A DNA stretch of 64,000 nucleotides from Erinaceus europaeus. Its lineage: Eukaryota; Chordata; Mammalia; Eulipotyphla; Erinaceidae. The position numbers and the translations under genes were made by a program. Location of the stretch: the NCBI RefSeq assembly GCF_950295315.1, contig NC_080168.1:62147838-62211837 (forward strand). Reading direction: 5' to 3'. Shown here piece after piece: positions 1-10,332 of the stretch. Numbering within the stretch: the first letter of the stretch is position 1; every line of letters starts with the position of its first letter. Below the pieces are notes generated by a model that worked only from the letters and a program-made list of their open reading frames with translations, was not told the DNA's origin and did not search any database.

Positions 1-515
1 GATTTAATAATTATCAACAAGATTATGGGATAAGAATGGTACAGTTCCCACAACCAGAGTTCCCCATCCCATCCCCTCCATTGGAAGGTTCCATACTCTT
101 TATCCTTCTGGGAGTATGGATCAAAGATCTTTTGGGGGTTCAGAAAATGGGAGGTCTGGCTTCTGTAATTGCTTCTCCACTGGACATGGGTGTTGGCAGG
201 TGGGTCCATAATCCCAGCCTGTTTCTATCTTTCCCTAGTGGGGTAGAGCTCTGGGGAGGGGAGGTTCCAGGACATATTGGTGAGATTATCTGTCCAGGGA
301 AGTCAGGATGGTGTCATGGTAGCATCTGCAACTTGGTGGCTGAAAAGCATTGAGATATAAAGCAGAACAAATCGATTAATGTCAGGAACCTAAAGGCAAG
401 AATATAGCACATGAGATTTGAGGTTTTTCACATTGGAAGAAACTAGGAAGTCTGTATTAGGTATATTCCAAAGGGCTCATGGCTTTAATAATTTTAGCCT
501 GAGCTGGGCCACATT
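1..515 (-). repeat. Family A poly(A) retroposon, partial copy
   Basis: The block reads 'gtgatttaataattat...aacaagattatgggataag' at its low end and 'aactaggaagtctgtattaggtatattcc' near its high end. It matches the copies at about 6841, 12642, 14812, 20758 and, reversed, 10570, 12114 and 50989. The sense strand is minus, because reversed copies end in an A-rich tail and plus-oriented copies carry AATAAA near that end. The copy is cut by the window start. The family is L1-mobilised by its structure; it may be an L1 3' end, but I could not name it. Confidence 0.7.
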
Positions 516-960
516 TCATTCCACACATTACTTTATTCTCTGAAGGCTGCTAGATTGTAGCTGTACCTTCTGGTAGGATAGAGTCACTGGGAATGAAGTG
601 AAATTAAGAAATAAAATAAAATAAACCAGTGCCTGCCTAACTCTTTCTGGGGTGGTTTTCAGGGTCTGTAAATTCACTTTAACAATTTAAGGAATCTCCT
701 CTGTTATTGGGGGTATGCCTTTTATCCCCACTGGCGTGGTCTTTGCATATGTTAAGCACTGCACCTGAATTCTTATTCTAAATGAATGACTGCTACTCAT
801 CGCTGGATTTGACTGTTATTTTTAGTATAGTGTGTATTCATCAAGGTCAGTCTAAACTGTTTTCTGACTGCTGTACAAGCTCCAGGGAGTGAACATTGGA
901 GTCCCTCTGTTGGTGATTGAAGTTGGTTATGAATAAAGTTGACCTCTCAGAACCTTTCTT
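516..960. other. Unassigned sequence
   Basis: No repeat family, exon or conserved signal recognised here. Confidence 0.5.
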
Positions 961-964
961 TTTC

Positions 965-1200
965 TTTTTTTATGTTTTTTTTCTTTCTTTATAAACTTTC
1001 ATTTTATTTGACAGGACAGAGAGAAATTGAGAGGGGACAGGAAACAGTGAAAGAGAGTCAAAGAGACACCTGCAGCCCTGCTACACTACTCAGAAAGCTC
1101 CCCCTCCCCTGAACCCCCACTGGTGGGGACAGGGGCTTGAACCTGGGTTCTGGAACATGGTTACATGTGCCCTTAACCAAGTGAGTCCCCACCAGGCCCC
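965..1200 (-). repeat. SINE, type 1 (tRNA-derived)
   Basis: Reverse-oriented copy. A T-rich stretch (the A tail) is followed by 'ttgacaggacagagagaaattgagagg', the 'cacctgcagccctgct' body, and the complement of the tRNA-like head ending 'ccaggcccc'. Diverged: the head reads 'accaagtgagtccccacc'. Confidence 0.8.
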
Positions 1201-1504
1201 TCAGAATCTTTCTTAACTGTTAGACTCACCTATGCACCCTACACTCTTCCTACTCCTTCCCACACACAGTCCCTCACTCCATTCCAATCTGAGGCATAAA
1301 TTCAGTCTGACGGTTTCTATAAATCTCATGTACAAGGTTGTGAGAACATTTCATTCAGAACCTGGGATATTACAATCAAATGCTGTTCCACTGACAACAC
1401 TACTGAGAGTGAAACTATGGCCGGGTTTCTATTATGTCCACAGGGAATCATTACTCTGGCTTCTTCCTTACCTTTGTTTCTTTTGTTTTCTTTCTTTCTT
1501 CAGT

Positions 1505-1660
1505 TCTTAAATGTTGTTGTTGTTGCCAGAGTGCTACTACTCTGGATTATTTTTTCATACCGAGGGAGAGAGGGAATGACACTATAAAAGCAAAGTTTCC
1601 CCGGTGCAGTAAGGAGGTGGCCTCAAACCCAGGTCACACACATGTCAAAGAAGAAATCCA
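1505..1660 (-). repeat. Possible old SINE fragment
   Basis: A reversed B-box-like 'tcaaacccaggtcacacacatg' lies after a degenerate 'gagggagagagggaatgac' segment. Too diverged to assign to a type. Confidence 0.35.
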
Positions 1661-1714
1661 CCCTCCATGAGTTTTCTTGCCAGCTTCTTCCTTGCTTTTC
1701 AATAGACTTTAGAA

Positions 1715-2006
1715 ATTCCTTTTATTTTTTTTTAATTTTATTTATTTATTTTTATTTTTTCCCTTTTGTTGCCCTTGTTGTTTATCATTGTTGTTGTTAT
1801 TATTGTTGTTGTTATTGCTGTTGTTGTTGTTGGATAGGACAGAGAGAAATCAAGAGAGGAGGGGAAGACAGAGAGGGGGAGAGAAATACAGACACCTGAA
1901 GACCTGCTTCACCATCTGTGAAGTGAACCCCCTGCAGGTGTGGAGCCGGGGGCTTGAACCAGGATTCTTATACCAGTCCTTGTGCTTTGTGCCATTTGTG
2001 CTTAAC
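1715..2006 (-). repeat. SINE, type 2 (tRNA-derived), truncated by ERV junction
   Basis: Type 2 in reverse: T-rich tail, 'cccttttgttgcccttgttg', (ttg)n, 'ggataggacagagagaaat', 'ggagccgggggcttgaacc', then 'gtgcttaacc'. The last 20 or so bases of the head (complement of 'gggagtcgggcggtagcgca') are missing because the element runs straight into the truncated LTR at about 2007. Confidence 0.85.
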
Positions 2007-2204
2007 CGGAAGTGGCAAGTGGGAAAAGGAAGTGGCTAGGAGAGGGGATGGAGAAAAGAGCATGAAGGTAGAAAGCTTCCATAGCAGCTGTTGAGAAGGT
2101 TCTAACCAGTGGGATTAACCAGTACCCTGCAGGCAGGTTGGGTCTCAGGCAAAACAATGATTATGTAAATAGACCACAGCATTAGAGCAGGGGGGCTGCC
2201 CAAC
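2007..2204 (-). mobile_element. Truncated class II ERV LTR (3' LTR of composite provirus)
   Basis: On the minus strand the LTR starts TGTTGGGCAGCC at 2204, directly after a polypurine tract (aaaaagaaagggggaga). It matches the U3 of the LTR at 5838-6226 base for base over most of its length, including 'tctatttacataatca'. It stops before the TATA/R/U5 portion, at a junction with a SINE. Confidence 0.8.
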
Positions 2205-2582
2205 ATCTCCCCCTTTCTTTTTATCTAATGGCCATAATATCAGGAATGTGGGGCGGTTTGTGAGGCAGGGAGTCTGATAGGACGAGGCACACCTTTGAGG
2301 TTACTACTGTCCCTCCTTGCTCAACCTCTCAGCAGAGAGAGAGACTAACAGGATTGACACACTCCTCAAGTTCAAGCCCTGCCAAGCTCAAACACATCCT
2401 CACAATTTCCCGACATCTCCCTCTTTCTAAATGGACATATATAAATGGGTCAAGGTCTGTAAAAGACTCCATTTCTGTCAGAAGAATAGCAGTGTAGGGG
2501 TGAACAGAAACCTATATCATGCAGGCGATTTTAAAAGAACTGGCACAAGACATGGAGGGACAAATAGGAGAGCAGCTAGCTT
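2205..2582 (-). mobile_element. ERV internal region, second copy of the 3' end
   Basis: Minus-strand internal sequence ending in a polypurine tract next to 2204. It duplicates 3009-3390: both contain 'tctgttcacccctacact', 'cctgatattatggccatt' and a second polypurine run followed by TGTCGGGAAATTGTGAGG. No gag, pol or env reading frame is recognisable. Confidence 0.7.
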
Positions 2583-3008
2583 CACAGGAGAGACAGAGAG
2601 AAGAGGAACTCGGGGTGGTGTGGTAATACAATTCTTTATTGATGCAGATGCCCCAGAGTTGGGTGTGAGCATCGCAGTTTTAGGCCATGTGGAGTTAGCA
2701 AAATGGCCACTTCCTGCTATGAACGCCAGCCCTTCTCCAGGTCAGGATGTGGAAGAGAGAGACAGACCAGGAATAGCAGCAGGCTTTATAGGGTAAAAAA
2801 GGAAGTAGTAAGTCAGGAATGGGATTGGCTAGGAAAGGGGGTGGGAAGGCAGAAAGCTTCCTTAGCAATTGTTGCGATGGTTTTAACTGAATTAGCAATA
2901 CCCTGAGTGTATAAGGTGTTGGGGATCTTTCAGGCAAAACAGTGATTATGTAAATAGACCATAGTGTCAGCAATGGAGTGGGCGGGGGGCTGGCTTTAAG
3001 GCCCGACA
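2583..3008 (-). mobile_element. Middle LTR of composite ERV, diverged subfamily
   Basis: The minus-strand U3 begins TGTCGGGCC at 3008 after a polypurine tract (aaaaagaaagagggaga). It contains 'ctataaagcctgctgct' (TATA-like) and 'catcaataaagaattg' (poly(A) signal near 2640). U3 is related to the flanking LTRs over 'tctatttacataatcac' but is clearly older or a different subfamily. The low-coordinate end (end of U5) is approximate. Confidence 0.65.
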
Positions 3009-5837
3009 TCTCCCTCTTTCTTTTTATCTAATGGCCATAATATCAGGAATGCAGGGCACTTTGTGAGGCAGGGAGTCAGATAGGATGAGGCACACCTTTG
3101 GGGTCACTACTGTCCCTCCTTGCTCAACCTCTCAGTAGAGAGAGAGACTAACAGGATTGACACACTCCTCAGGTTCAAGCCCTGCCAAGCTCAACCACAT
3201 CCTCACAATTTCCCGACGTCTCCCTCTTTCCAATGGTCATATTTAAATGTCATATTTAAATGGTCAATGTCTGTAAAAAGACTCCATCTCTGACAGAGGA
3301 ATAGTAGTGTAGGGGTGAACAGAAACCTGTTGGGAAGAAACCTGAATGATATCGAGTAGGCGTTTTTAAAAAGAACTGGCACAAGACGGGAGGGATAAGT
3401 AAAAGTAGCAAGGGACAACATGATGTCAAGGGGAGGCCTGGTGGGCAAAGGGGCGTTTCCTGCCTCTGGGGCAGGGTTTATCAGGTGAAGGGGCATTTCC
3501 TGCCTCGGGGGGCAGGGTCTAGTAATGAGGGGGGGTTCCTGCCTCTGTGAGCAGGGCCTGTAGGTGAGGGAGCATGGCCTGTAGAGTCCCAAGACAGAAA
3601 TCTGCAAAGTCCATGGACTGCTGCGGTCAGTCTTTGAGAAACCCATCAGTGTAAAGGGAAGCTGCTGTAAAATTGTGTAAAGTGTCTAAGAGGTGTACCA
3701 GTAAGTCCAATAGAAGCATCAGTCCAATGCCGATGACCAGGGGAAAATATGCCAGGGGATGAAACACTGCACATCTATCTCGATGGGCAAGGTCAGTCAC
3801 CAGAATTCTGCTTTTCTGTGGAAAGTGAGCTGGAACCGCCAAAAGGTGACAGGTGAAGCAGAAACAGGAAGGGCAGACAGCAATGGGTGAGAGAAAGACA
3901 GTAAGAAAGTTCTGTCCTTGGAGTCTGTGAATCAGGTTCTTCAGATCGTGTCAGGTCACATCATGGGTTTTAGGGAGTGCGCTATAGTAGTGCCATCTAG
4001 TGGGTGATGTCAGAGTGCACAAGGGTCCAGATGGTTTTCCGGGGATTTCTGTGAAGGAAACACAAACAAATCTGCTTCCCATGGTTAGCAGGGTGTCTGG
4101 TTCAAATTTTTATAGATATTAAAAGAGGTTTAATGTAGTTGGTGCATTAGCCAACTGAATATTGGGGGCATGTATCCCCCTTTTTTCTTTACTTAATTGG
4201 GCTTAGGCATTTGGTGGGCCTTCTCAACAACCGTTTATCTTTGGGAGTTCTAAGGGATGTCTATGGTATGGGTGATGTTATAAAGGGAAAAAGTCTTTAA
4301 ATTGTAGGCTGACAAAAGCAGGCTTATAGTGGTAAAATGAGATACACCAGTTAAGTGTAGAAAAATATGTGAATGTTGTTGTTAATTTACATAAGTTGTA
4401 TATGGAGGAACTTCTTATAGTTTAATACCTTACCATATGAGCAGATGCTTCTTCATGTGAAGGATTAACATCGTAGCTGTAAGCATTTATTTGTGAAGAA
4501 AAAACTTGTAACAAAGTAGAAATTTACTACAATTGATAACTCGATGATTATAGTTGGTTTAAGTACCTTTATAATTTTGGAAGGCCTTTCTAGTATGATT
4601 TTAAGGTTGTTTAAACAGTTTAAACTCAATAAAATGTGGAAAGGTAAACAGAAGAACCATTGTTAGAAGCCTCAAGTATGAGAATCATTAGCATAACCAT
4701 TGTGTGATCTGTCACTCACCCGAACTGGTTCTACCTCTTTAATTGAGAAGGTATATGAGAGCTTTACATATCAATAGCATCTTTTCTACCTTTTGTTCCA
4801 CCCATTTAAAAAGAGGTTTAATGTAGTTGGTGCATTAGCCATTTAAGATGGAGACATTTAAGATGGAGACACACCCTAGGTGTGCACAGGATCTTCAGAC
4901 CAGATTTAGTTAAAATATATTGATTCTAAACTAATTTTTACATTAGACTTTAAACAAACTCAGGTTACTTAGAGAGTTAACACATGTTAGTGACTATTTT
5001 TTTTTTTGGATTGTTTCTGGACATCTCCAGAAATCATGGCTGCATCCAGCAATTTTTTTTTTTATAAAGTCAATTAGCTTTCAGAGTACTCTGAGCAAAA
5101 TGGGTCATACAAAAATTCAGTCATTCAAATCACTCTCTTACAAAACACAACTGAAAGCAGAGGGGGCAGACAGTAAGCTTAAGATATTCAGAGAGAGTGA
5201 GGGTGGAAGAGAGAAATGGTACCAAGGTTTTGCTTTAGGGCTCTGTGAACTAGATTTTTCAGATTCCTCCATGTCATATTATGGGTCCTGGGGGGCATCC
5301 TAATTCCTGGCATCAAAATCCCAGTTAGGCTGGTTCTGACTGTTCCTGCAGGCACCCATTCCCAAAAATGGCTTCCCATAGAAGGAAGAATTGGGTCAGG
5401 ATGGTAGAACTAACCACGTGTCTCCACTCTTGGGGACTGCCAAGGTTCTGGAGAAGGCTCTGCAAGTTAGAGTTGCCCTTCTCCACAGGAGACATGGGAG
5501 AGGGAGTCCAGGAAGTCTAAGGGGAAATCTCCACACGTCTCCCAAACTCTACAGTCACAGTCATGAAGAACCAAGGTGTGGCCCAGAGCAAAATGTTCCA
5601 GAGACAGAGAAACTGTCTCATGAAAAAAGAGTAGAGGGTTTGGGAAACCTCTTCATAAGGAAGGTTGCCCATGGTGGAGGGGTCTCAGAAAAATTATGAG
5701 GGAAAAAAAAGAATCGCAGTGCCTTCGCAAAACACGAGGCTGCAGAGAGCCAAGGCCATATACTTATCTGGGGTTCCTTCATACTTCTGCCACTTGTGTG
5801 TGAAGCCAGGGGCTAGGTCCCTGTTCAGGCACCAGAA
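3009..5837 (-). mobile_element. ERV internal region, no intact retroviral genes
   Basis: Sequence between the 5' LTR (5838-6226) and the middle LTR. On the minus strand it starts with a primer binding site at 5834-5817 resembling the tRNA-Lys3 site with two changes. It ends with the polypurine tract at about 3010-3025. No gag, protease, pol or env motif could be recognised in any minus frame. One small frame (3627-3842) has a hydrophobic run but nothing diagnostic. Its 3' third is homologous to the plus-strand ERV at about 39050-40121 (shared 'caatatattttaacta', 'gtgtgtctccatcttaa'). About 2.8 kb is too short for a full gag-pol-env set, so this is a deleted or non-autonomous element. Confidence 0.7.
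5817..5834 (-). promoter_or_regulatory. Retroviral primer binding site, tRNA-Lys-like
   Basis: The minus strand reads tggtgcctgaacagggac. It agrees with the tRNA-Lys3 complementary site except for two C-to-T changes. It sits three bases inside the LTR end, as expected for a betaretrovirus-like element. Confidence 0.75.
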
Positions 5838-6226
5838 TGTCAGGCTAGCTTTGTGGGTGTTTCTTCCCAGGCACATGCTCTCTGGGTTGGAGAGAACTCG
5901 ACCAGAGCCAACCTGGGCTGCTGCTTACTCAACAACATTGGAGAGAGACCAGGAATTCGTGGCAGAGTGGGAACGTGATGCAATGCCTTTATTGATCAGA
6001 GGCAATGCCTTTATATATATCTTTAACCAGAAGTGGCATGTGGGAAAAGGAAGTGGCTAGGAGAGGGGGTGGAGAAAAGAGCACAAAGGTAGAAAGCTTC
6101 CATAGCAGCTGTTGAGAAGGTTCTAACCAGTGCGATTAACCAATATCCTGCAGGCAGGTCGGGTCTTAGGCAAAAGAATGATTATGTAAATAGACCACAG
6201 CATCAGAGCAGGGGGGCTGCCTGACA
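5838..6226 (-). mobile_element. 5' LTR of composite class II ERV
   Basis: Minus-strand LTR of 389 bp running from TGTCAGGCAGCC (6226) to ...GCTAGCCTGACA (5838), with matching inverted ends TGTCAGG/CCTGACA. It contains a TATA-like 'gatatatataaaggc' and 'gatcaataaaggcattg' (poly(A) signal). Three bases after its end comes the Lys-type primer binding site, which fixes its identity as a 5' LTR. The U5 closely resembles that of the LTR at 31796-32283. Confidence 0.85.
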
Positions 6227-6319
6227 GGTGGGGAGCTGGGGGCTTGAACTGGGATCCTTATGCTGGTTCTTGAGCTTTGCGCCACCTGTGCTTAGCCCAC
6301 TGCGCTACCGCCCAACCCC
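6227..6319 (-). repeat. SINE, type 2 head fragment next to ERV
   Basis: Starts mid-body ('ggtggggagctgggggcttgaac') exactly at the LTR edge and runs to the complement of the type 2 head ('gcgctaccgcccaacccc'). The provirus therefore inserted into this SINE. The other half of this SINE copy is not at the far end of the provirus, which implies a later deletion there. Confidence 0.8.
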
Positions 6320-6840
6320 TAGCAGTTACTTTTAAACTCTAGCAACTAAATCTCCAAATGTTCCAGCGTTCATCATGACTCTGAGGAAGAATGTTTTCTG
6401 AATCTGGGATGGTGTGATTTGTAGATTTGATTCTATTTGATTCAATTTTCATGAGTAACTGCTTCAGTTGTTGTCATCTGGTCCTGATAATTTGAAATGG
6501 AAAGATCTGAATGACAAAACTGGAAATGTGTGTGTATAGTGCCATCTATGGTTCAAGAACAAAACATCTATGTGATAAATAAAAAAGGAAAGTCGTGCTA
6601 GAGGTAGGACTTTCAGGGGAGGGGTCTCACTTGTTTCTGTTACTGCTGTTGCAGTGTCCTACCTGCCCCCAGGCAACACATATTTTGTGAGTTCTGTAGG
6701 TCAGAAGACAGCAACAGGACTAAAAGTAAAGTTCTTCAGGATAGCGTTCCTTCCAAGAAGAGAATCCCTGTCTTCCCCTTTCCTAGCTTAGAGAGGACAA
6801 TTTTTATTTACCCTCCTTTCCTAGTCCCCTTCTTCTTCTT
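6320..6840. other. Unassigned sequence
   Basis: No recognised repeat or exon. Confidence 0.5.
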
Positions 6841-7770
6841 TTTAAATTGATTTAATAATGATTGACAAGATTGTAGGATAAGAGGGCTGTAATTCCCAAC
6901 AGCAGAGTTCCATAAACCATCTCCTCCACTGGAAGGTTCCCTATTTTTTAATCCCTCTGGGAGTATAGACCAAAGATCTTTATGGAATGCAAAAGGTGGC
7001 AGTTCTGGCTTCTTTAATTGTTTCTCTACTGGACATGGACACTGGCAGGTGAATCCATACTCCCAGCCCATTTCTGTCTTTCCTTAGTGGGCAGGGCTCT
7101 GGAGAGGTAAGGTTCCAGTACACATTGGTGAAATCGTTTTCCCAGGGAAGTCAGGTTGGCGTTATAGTAGCATCTGCAACTTGGTGGTTGAAAAAGCATT
7201 AAGATATAAAGAAAACCAAATTGTTTAATAATCAGGAATCAAAAGGTAAGACCACAGCAGATAAGATTTGAGGTCTCCTTTTGGAAAATGATAATAGGTC
7301 TATTTTAGGTATATTCCAAGGGGCCCATGACTTTAGTGATTTCTGCCTGAGCCTGACAGCTAATATGCAGGTATTGTCTGGGGAGATAGTGTCAGAGTTG
7401 GAAAAAGGACTAGAAAACTGAATCAGAGAAGAGAGTAGCTCCCAAAATTGGGAAAAGTTTATAAATATTGTTAACTATAAACCCCACTGATTTGGTCTGG
7501 GCCCCATATTCAGCACAGTAGCCTGTGTAACCTCTGCATCCCTGTAGGTCTGACCTTGCATTCTGTGGTCACAGCTAGGAACATTCTAGGCTGCTCTCGT
7601 TGCAGGATCCGTCTTCCTCAAGTGGCAGAGTATGTTAACCCAACCTCCCTTCAGAGAGTGGGGCAGTCCCTACCGTTGTTGTTCTACACTGAGGGCAAGG
7701 GCCTATAAAGGCCCACAAGAGGGTCCATTATGTTGTTCCTCATGGAGATGACCAGTGCCTAGTCCCCTTC
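6841..7770 (-). repeat. Family A poly(A) retroposon, long copy
   Basis: Starts 'ttaaattgatttaataatgattgacaagattgtaggataag' and continues through 'ctgggagtatagaccaaagatctttatgg' and 'cctgcaacttggtgg'-type blocks. It reaches 'cagcacagtagcctgtgtaacctctgc' and beyond, about 930 bp, one of the longest copies here. No open frame of note on its sense (minus) strand. Confidence 0.7.
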
Positions 7771-8171
7771 ATCTTCAAATCTGGATGCACATATGACAGC
7801 TCTCTAATGATTTGTTTCTAGTCTCCTCTATAAATTTGCGTATAGTCTCTATATTTCTTTATAGTCTCCTCTAGTCTAGTAGGTCTACTTTAGTTATATC
7901 TAACCTCAGTCAGGAAATTTTCCCTGTTTTTGAAGGGCTCACATGACTGGGTTAAGACAGTTCACCCCATCTTTACAAAAGAATCTCTCCCCATCTCGAC
8001 ATTCTTAACCTTATGGCATCTGCAAATCTCTCTTATCCGTGTAAAATAACATTGTTCTAGGTACCAGGGTTTCAAATTCAGACATCTTTGAGGGAGGTGT
8101 TTTGCTGCCTAGCAGTGTCTGAATGCTAGATCATTGGTTTAAGATGCTGTTCAAGTCTACAAATTCTGCAT

Positions 8172-8352
8172 AGTTGGGGAGCTTGCTCAGCTAGCAGAGT
8201 TCAAGACTTGCATGCCTGAAGCTCCCAGTCTAATCCCCAGTGCCGTATGTACCAGAGAGGTGCTCTGTGGTTGTCTGTCTGTCTATCATCTCTCTGCCTA
8301 TCTACCAACCTACCTATATCATATGAAATAAATAAAATAAACTTTAAAAAAA
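8172..8352 (+). repeat. tRNA-derived SINE, 'type 4' (diverged)
   Basis: The head 'ggggagcttgctcagctagcagag' is followed by 'cttgcatgcctgaagctcccagtctaatccccagtg', a (gtct)n-like segment, and a tail 'aaataaataaaataaac'. Related copies are at 42434 and 55226. Confidence 0.6.
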
Positions 8353-8554
8353 TACATTCAGATCTTAAGTCTTGACTTAAGTGGGCTCAACGGTTTAGCT
8401 ATAGGGTATTTATGTTAGGAGCAGAAGAGGAAGGTTGCACCACCATGCTCACATTTGTGATATATTTTTTTAACATTTCAATGCATATGAACTTTGGGCC
8501 ACAGTGTGTTAATTTGCTTTTCAATGCTTGCTAATATTCAAATGAACTTAAAGT

Positions 8555-8665
8555 GGCCATCATTTAATTCATAGGAACCCAAAGGTAGGAATAGAGCAGA
8601 TGAAATTAGGGGTCTTTGGTTGGGAAGAAGCTAGTAAGTCTATTTTACATATGTTCCAAGGGGTA
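8555..8665 (-). repeat. Family A retroposon, short fragment
   Basis: Contains 'aggaacccaaaggtaggaatagagcagatg' and 'gaagaagctagtaagtctatttta...ttccaagggg', both diagnostic of the family; no 3' end present. Confidence 0.65.
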
Positions 8666-8681
8666 ATTTAAATATATCTTA

Positions 8682-8813
8682 AGGCTGGCAAGATAGTTTA
8701 CCAGCTTTGGCATGTTTGTGACCTGGGCTCAATCCTTCCTCCACCCCACTGGAGGAACCTTTAGTGTGGTGGTATATTTCCCCACCACCACCACTTCTCT
8801 ACTTAAAAAAAAA
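8682..8813 (+). repeat. tRNA-derived SINE, diverged
   Basis: 'ggctggcaagatagtttaccagc' resembles a tRNA-like head, followed by a B-box-like 'gacctgggctcaatcc' and an A tail (aaaaaaaaa). Confidence 0.5.
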
Positions 8814-9039
8814 GTTGGCAAGAACACAAGCCAAGGCTGAGTTATGTGGCATTCATCTCTGAGTTGTCTGTGATGACAATAAATTGTGTACCATCTTTGC
8901 CAGGAGCCACTGCCTATTCACCAAACTCTCCTCTTTCTCTCTCTCTCTTTCTCTCTCCTTCCCTCCCTCCCTCCCTCTCTCTCTTTTATTCTTTTATATG
9001 TATTTATTATTGGACAGAGACAGAGAGAGTAGGGGGAGA

Positions 9040-9393
9040 TGTTGGGATGCACCGCAGAGAAGAAAGAGAGGAGATCCGGAGCGAAGAGGGAACACAAATC
9101 TTTATTCACACGGACACCTCAGAGTTGAGTGAGAGCACAGTGGTTCGGGCCACGAGGAGGTAGCAAAAATGGCCGCCTCCCGGACCACCCTCCCTTGCGT
9201 CTAAATCACCAATGTGAAAAGCGGGCAAGAGAGACAAGGGACGGAAGAAGGGCTTTATAGGGCAACAACCAGGAGTGATGTGTCAGGACAGGATTGGTTG
9301 AAAAAGGCACTGCGAGAATATCGCAGGGAAGTGGCAAAGCCTGAGGGGACAGCTTGGCAGATGTGACTGCATCTGCATAATTTCCCAGCATCT
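9040..9393 (-). mobile_element. 3' LTR of deleted class II provirus
   Basis: The minus-strand LTR runs from TGCTGGGAAATT (9393) to ...TCCCAACA (9040), with inverted ends TGCTGGGA/TCCCAACA. It contains 'ccctataaagccc' (TATA-like) and 'gtgtgaataaagatttg' (poly(A) signal). A polypurine tract (aaaggaaaagggggaga) precedes U3. Confidence 0.85.
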
Positions 9394-9667
9394 CCCCCTT
9401 TTCCTTTATATCTAATGGACACAGTATAGGAAATATAGAGTGGAGCAGGTTTAAATGTTTTTAAGGCCACAAGGTTGGTGGCCACTTACATGGCCAACAA
9501 CCTTGTGAGATTCATGTGTCCCCCCTGTGCTCAACCCCTCTTTAGAGAGAGAGACTTACCTGGAGGGACTCATCTCATAGATTAAGCTCTGCCAGGCTCC
9601 ACCGTCTCCCCACAATTTTTTTAAACATCTTTTTATCTAGTCATCGCATCTGCATAATTCCCCAGCA
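9394..9667 (-). mobile_element. Residual ERV internal region plus 27-bp 5' LTR remnant
   Basis: 9394-9640 corresponds to the 3' end of the internal region also seen at 2205-2420 and 3009-3235 (shared 'ctctttagagagagagact' context). 9641-9667 repeats the first 27 bases of the LTR U3 (tgctggggaattatgcagat...). So almost all of the 5' LTR and coding region have been deleted. TSD GGGAGA at 9034-9039 and 9668-9673. Confidence 0.8.
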
Positions 9668-10051
9668 GGGAGATAGTGAGTGAAAGAAACAAAGTGATAC
9701 CTGCAGCCTTACTTCTCTGCTCATAAAGCTTCCTTCCTGCAGGTGGGGACCAGGGGCTTGAACCTGGGTAATTTGTGAGCTTAACCAAGTGTGCCACCAC
9801 CTGGCCCCTCATCAAAGTCTTTCCACTGCCTATTGCACACACAGATGGATGACATTATTAGATCTCTTCTGCTGGCAGAAGTGATGATGAGTTTGTGTTC
9901 TGGGTGGTTGAATGTGGGCAGATGTGATACAAACGACTTCAAGTCCTAGTCCATAGTTACTTCCCAAGTGACCTCTCTTGTTCTCTTGTCTTGTTATTGG
10001 TTGAGATACCGAGGATCCAGTGAAGCAATTCAAAGCCCTAGAGAATGATAA

Positions 10052-10300
10052 ACCAGGGCTGGGGGGTGGTGCACCTAGTAGAGCACACATTTTACAGTGT
10101 ACAAGGACCCAGGTTCAAGCCCCCCTCCCCACCTGCAGGGAAAAAGCTTCACAACTGGTGAAGTAGTGTTTCAGGTGTTGCTCTGCCTCTTTGCCTTTCT
10201 TAACCTTCTCTTATCACCCCTACCCCTCAATTTCTGGCTGTCTCTATCCAATAAATAAATAAAGATAGTAATAAATAAATATAAATATAAAAGATTAAGA
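10052..10300 (+). repeat. SINE, type 1
   Basis: Head 'ggctggggggtggtgcacctagtagagc', B box 'aggttcaagcccc', body 'cacctgcagggaaaaagcttcaca', tail 'ccaataaataaataaag'. Confidence 0.9.
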
Positions 10301-10332
10301 GAGAGATTGATAAACCTATTATAGAAAAAATG

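Larger units (their letters stand above)
8985..9808 (-). repeat. SINE, type 1, split by a deleted provirus
   Basis: The tail side is 8985-9039 ('tatttattattggacagagacagagag') and the head side is 9668-9808 ('gatacctgcagccttacttc...gtgccaccacctggcccc'). The two halves join at the duplicated target GGGAGA once the ERV at 9040-9667 is removed. Confidence 0.85.

Noticed and set aside
2431..2796. 121-codon plus-strand open frame
   Set aside because: It lies antisense across an LTR and ERV internal repeat; no similarity to a known protein could be seen.
3627..3842. Env transmembrane remnant in the ERV (hydrophobic run in a small minus-strand frame)
   Set aside because: A single hydrophobic stretch without any diagnostic env motif; not enough to call.
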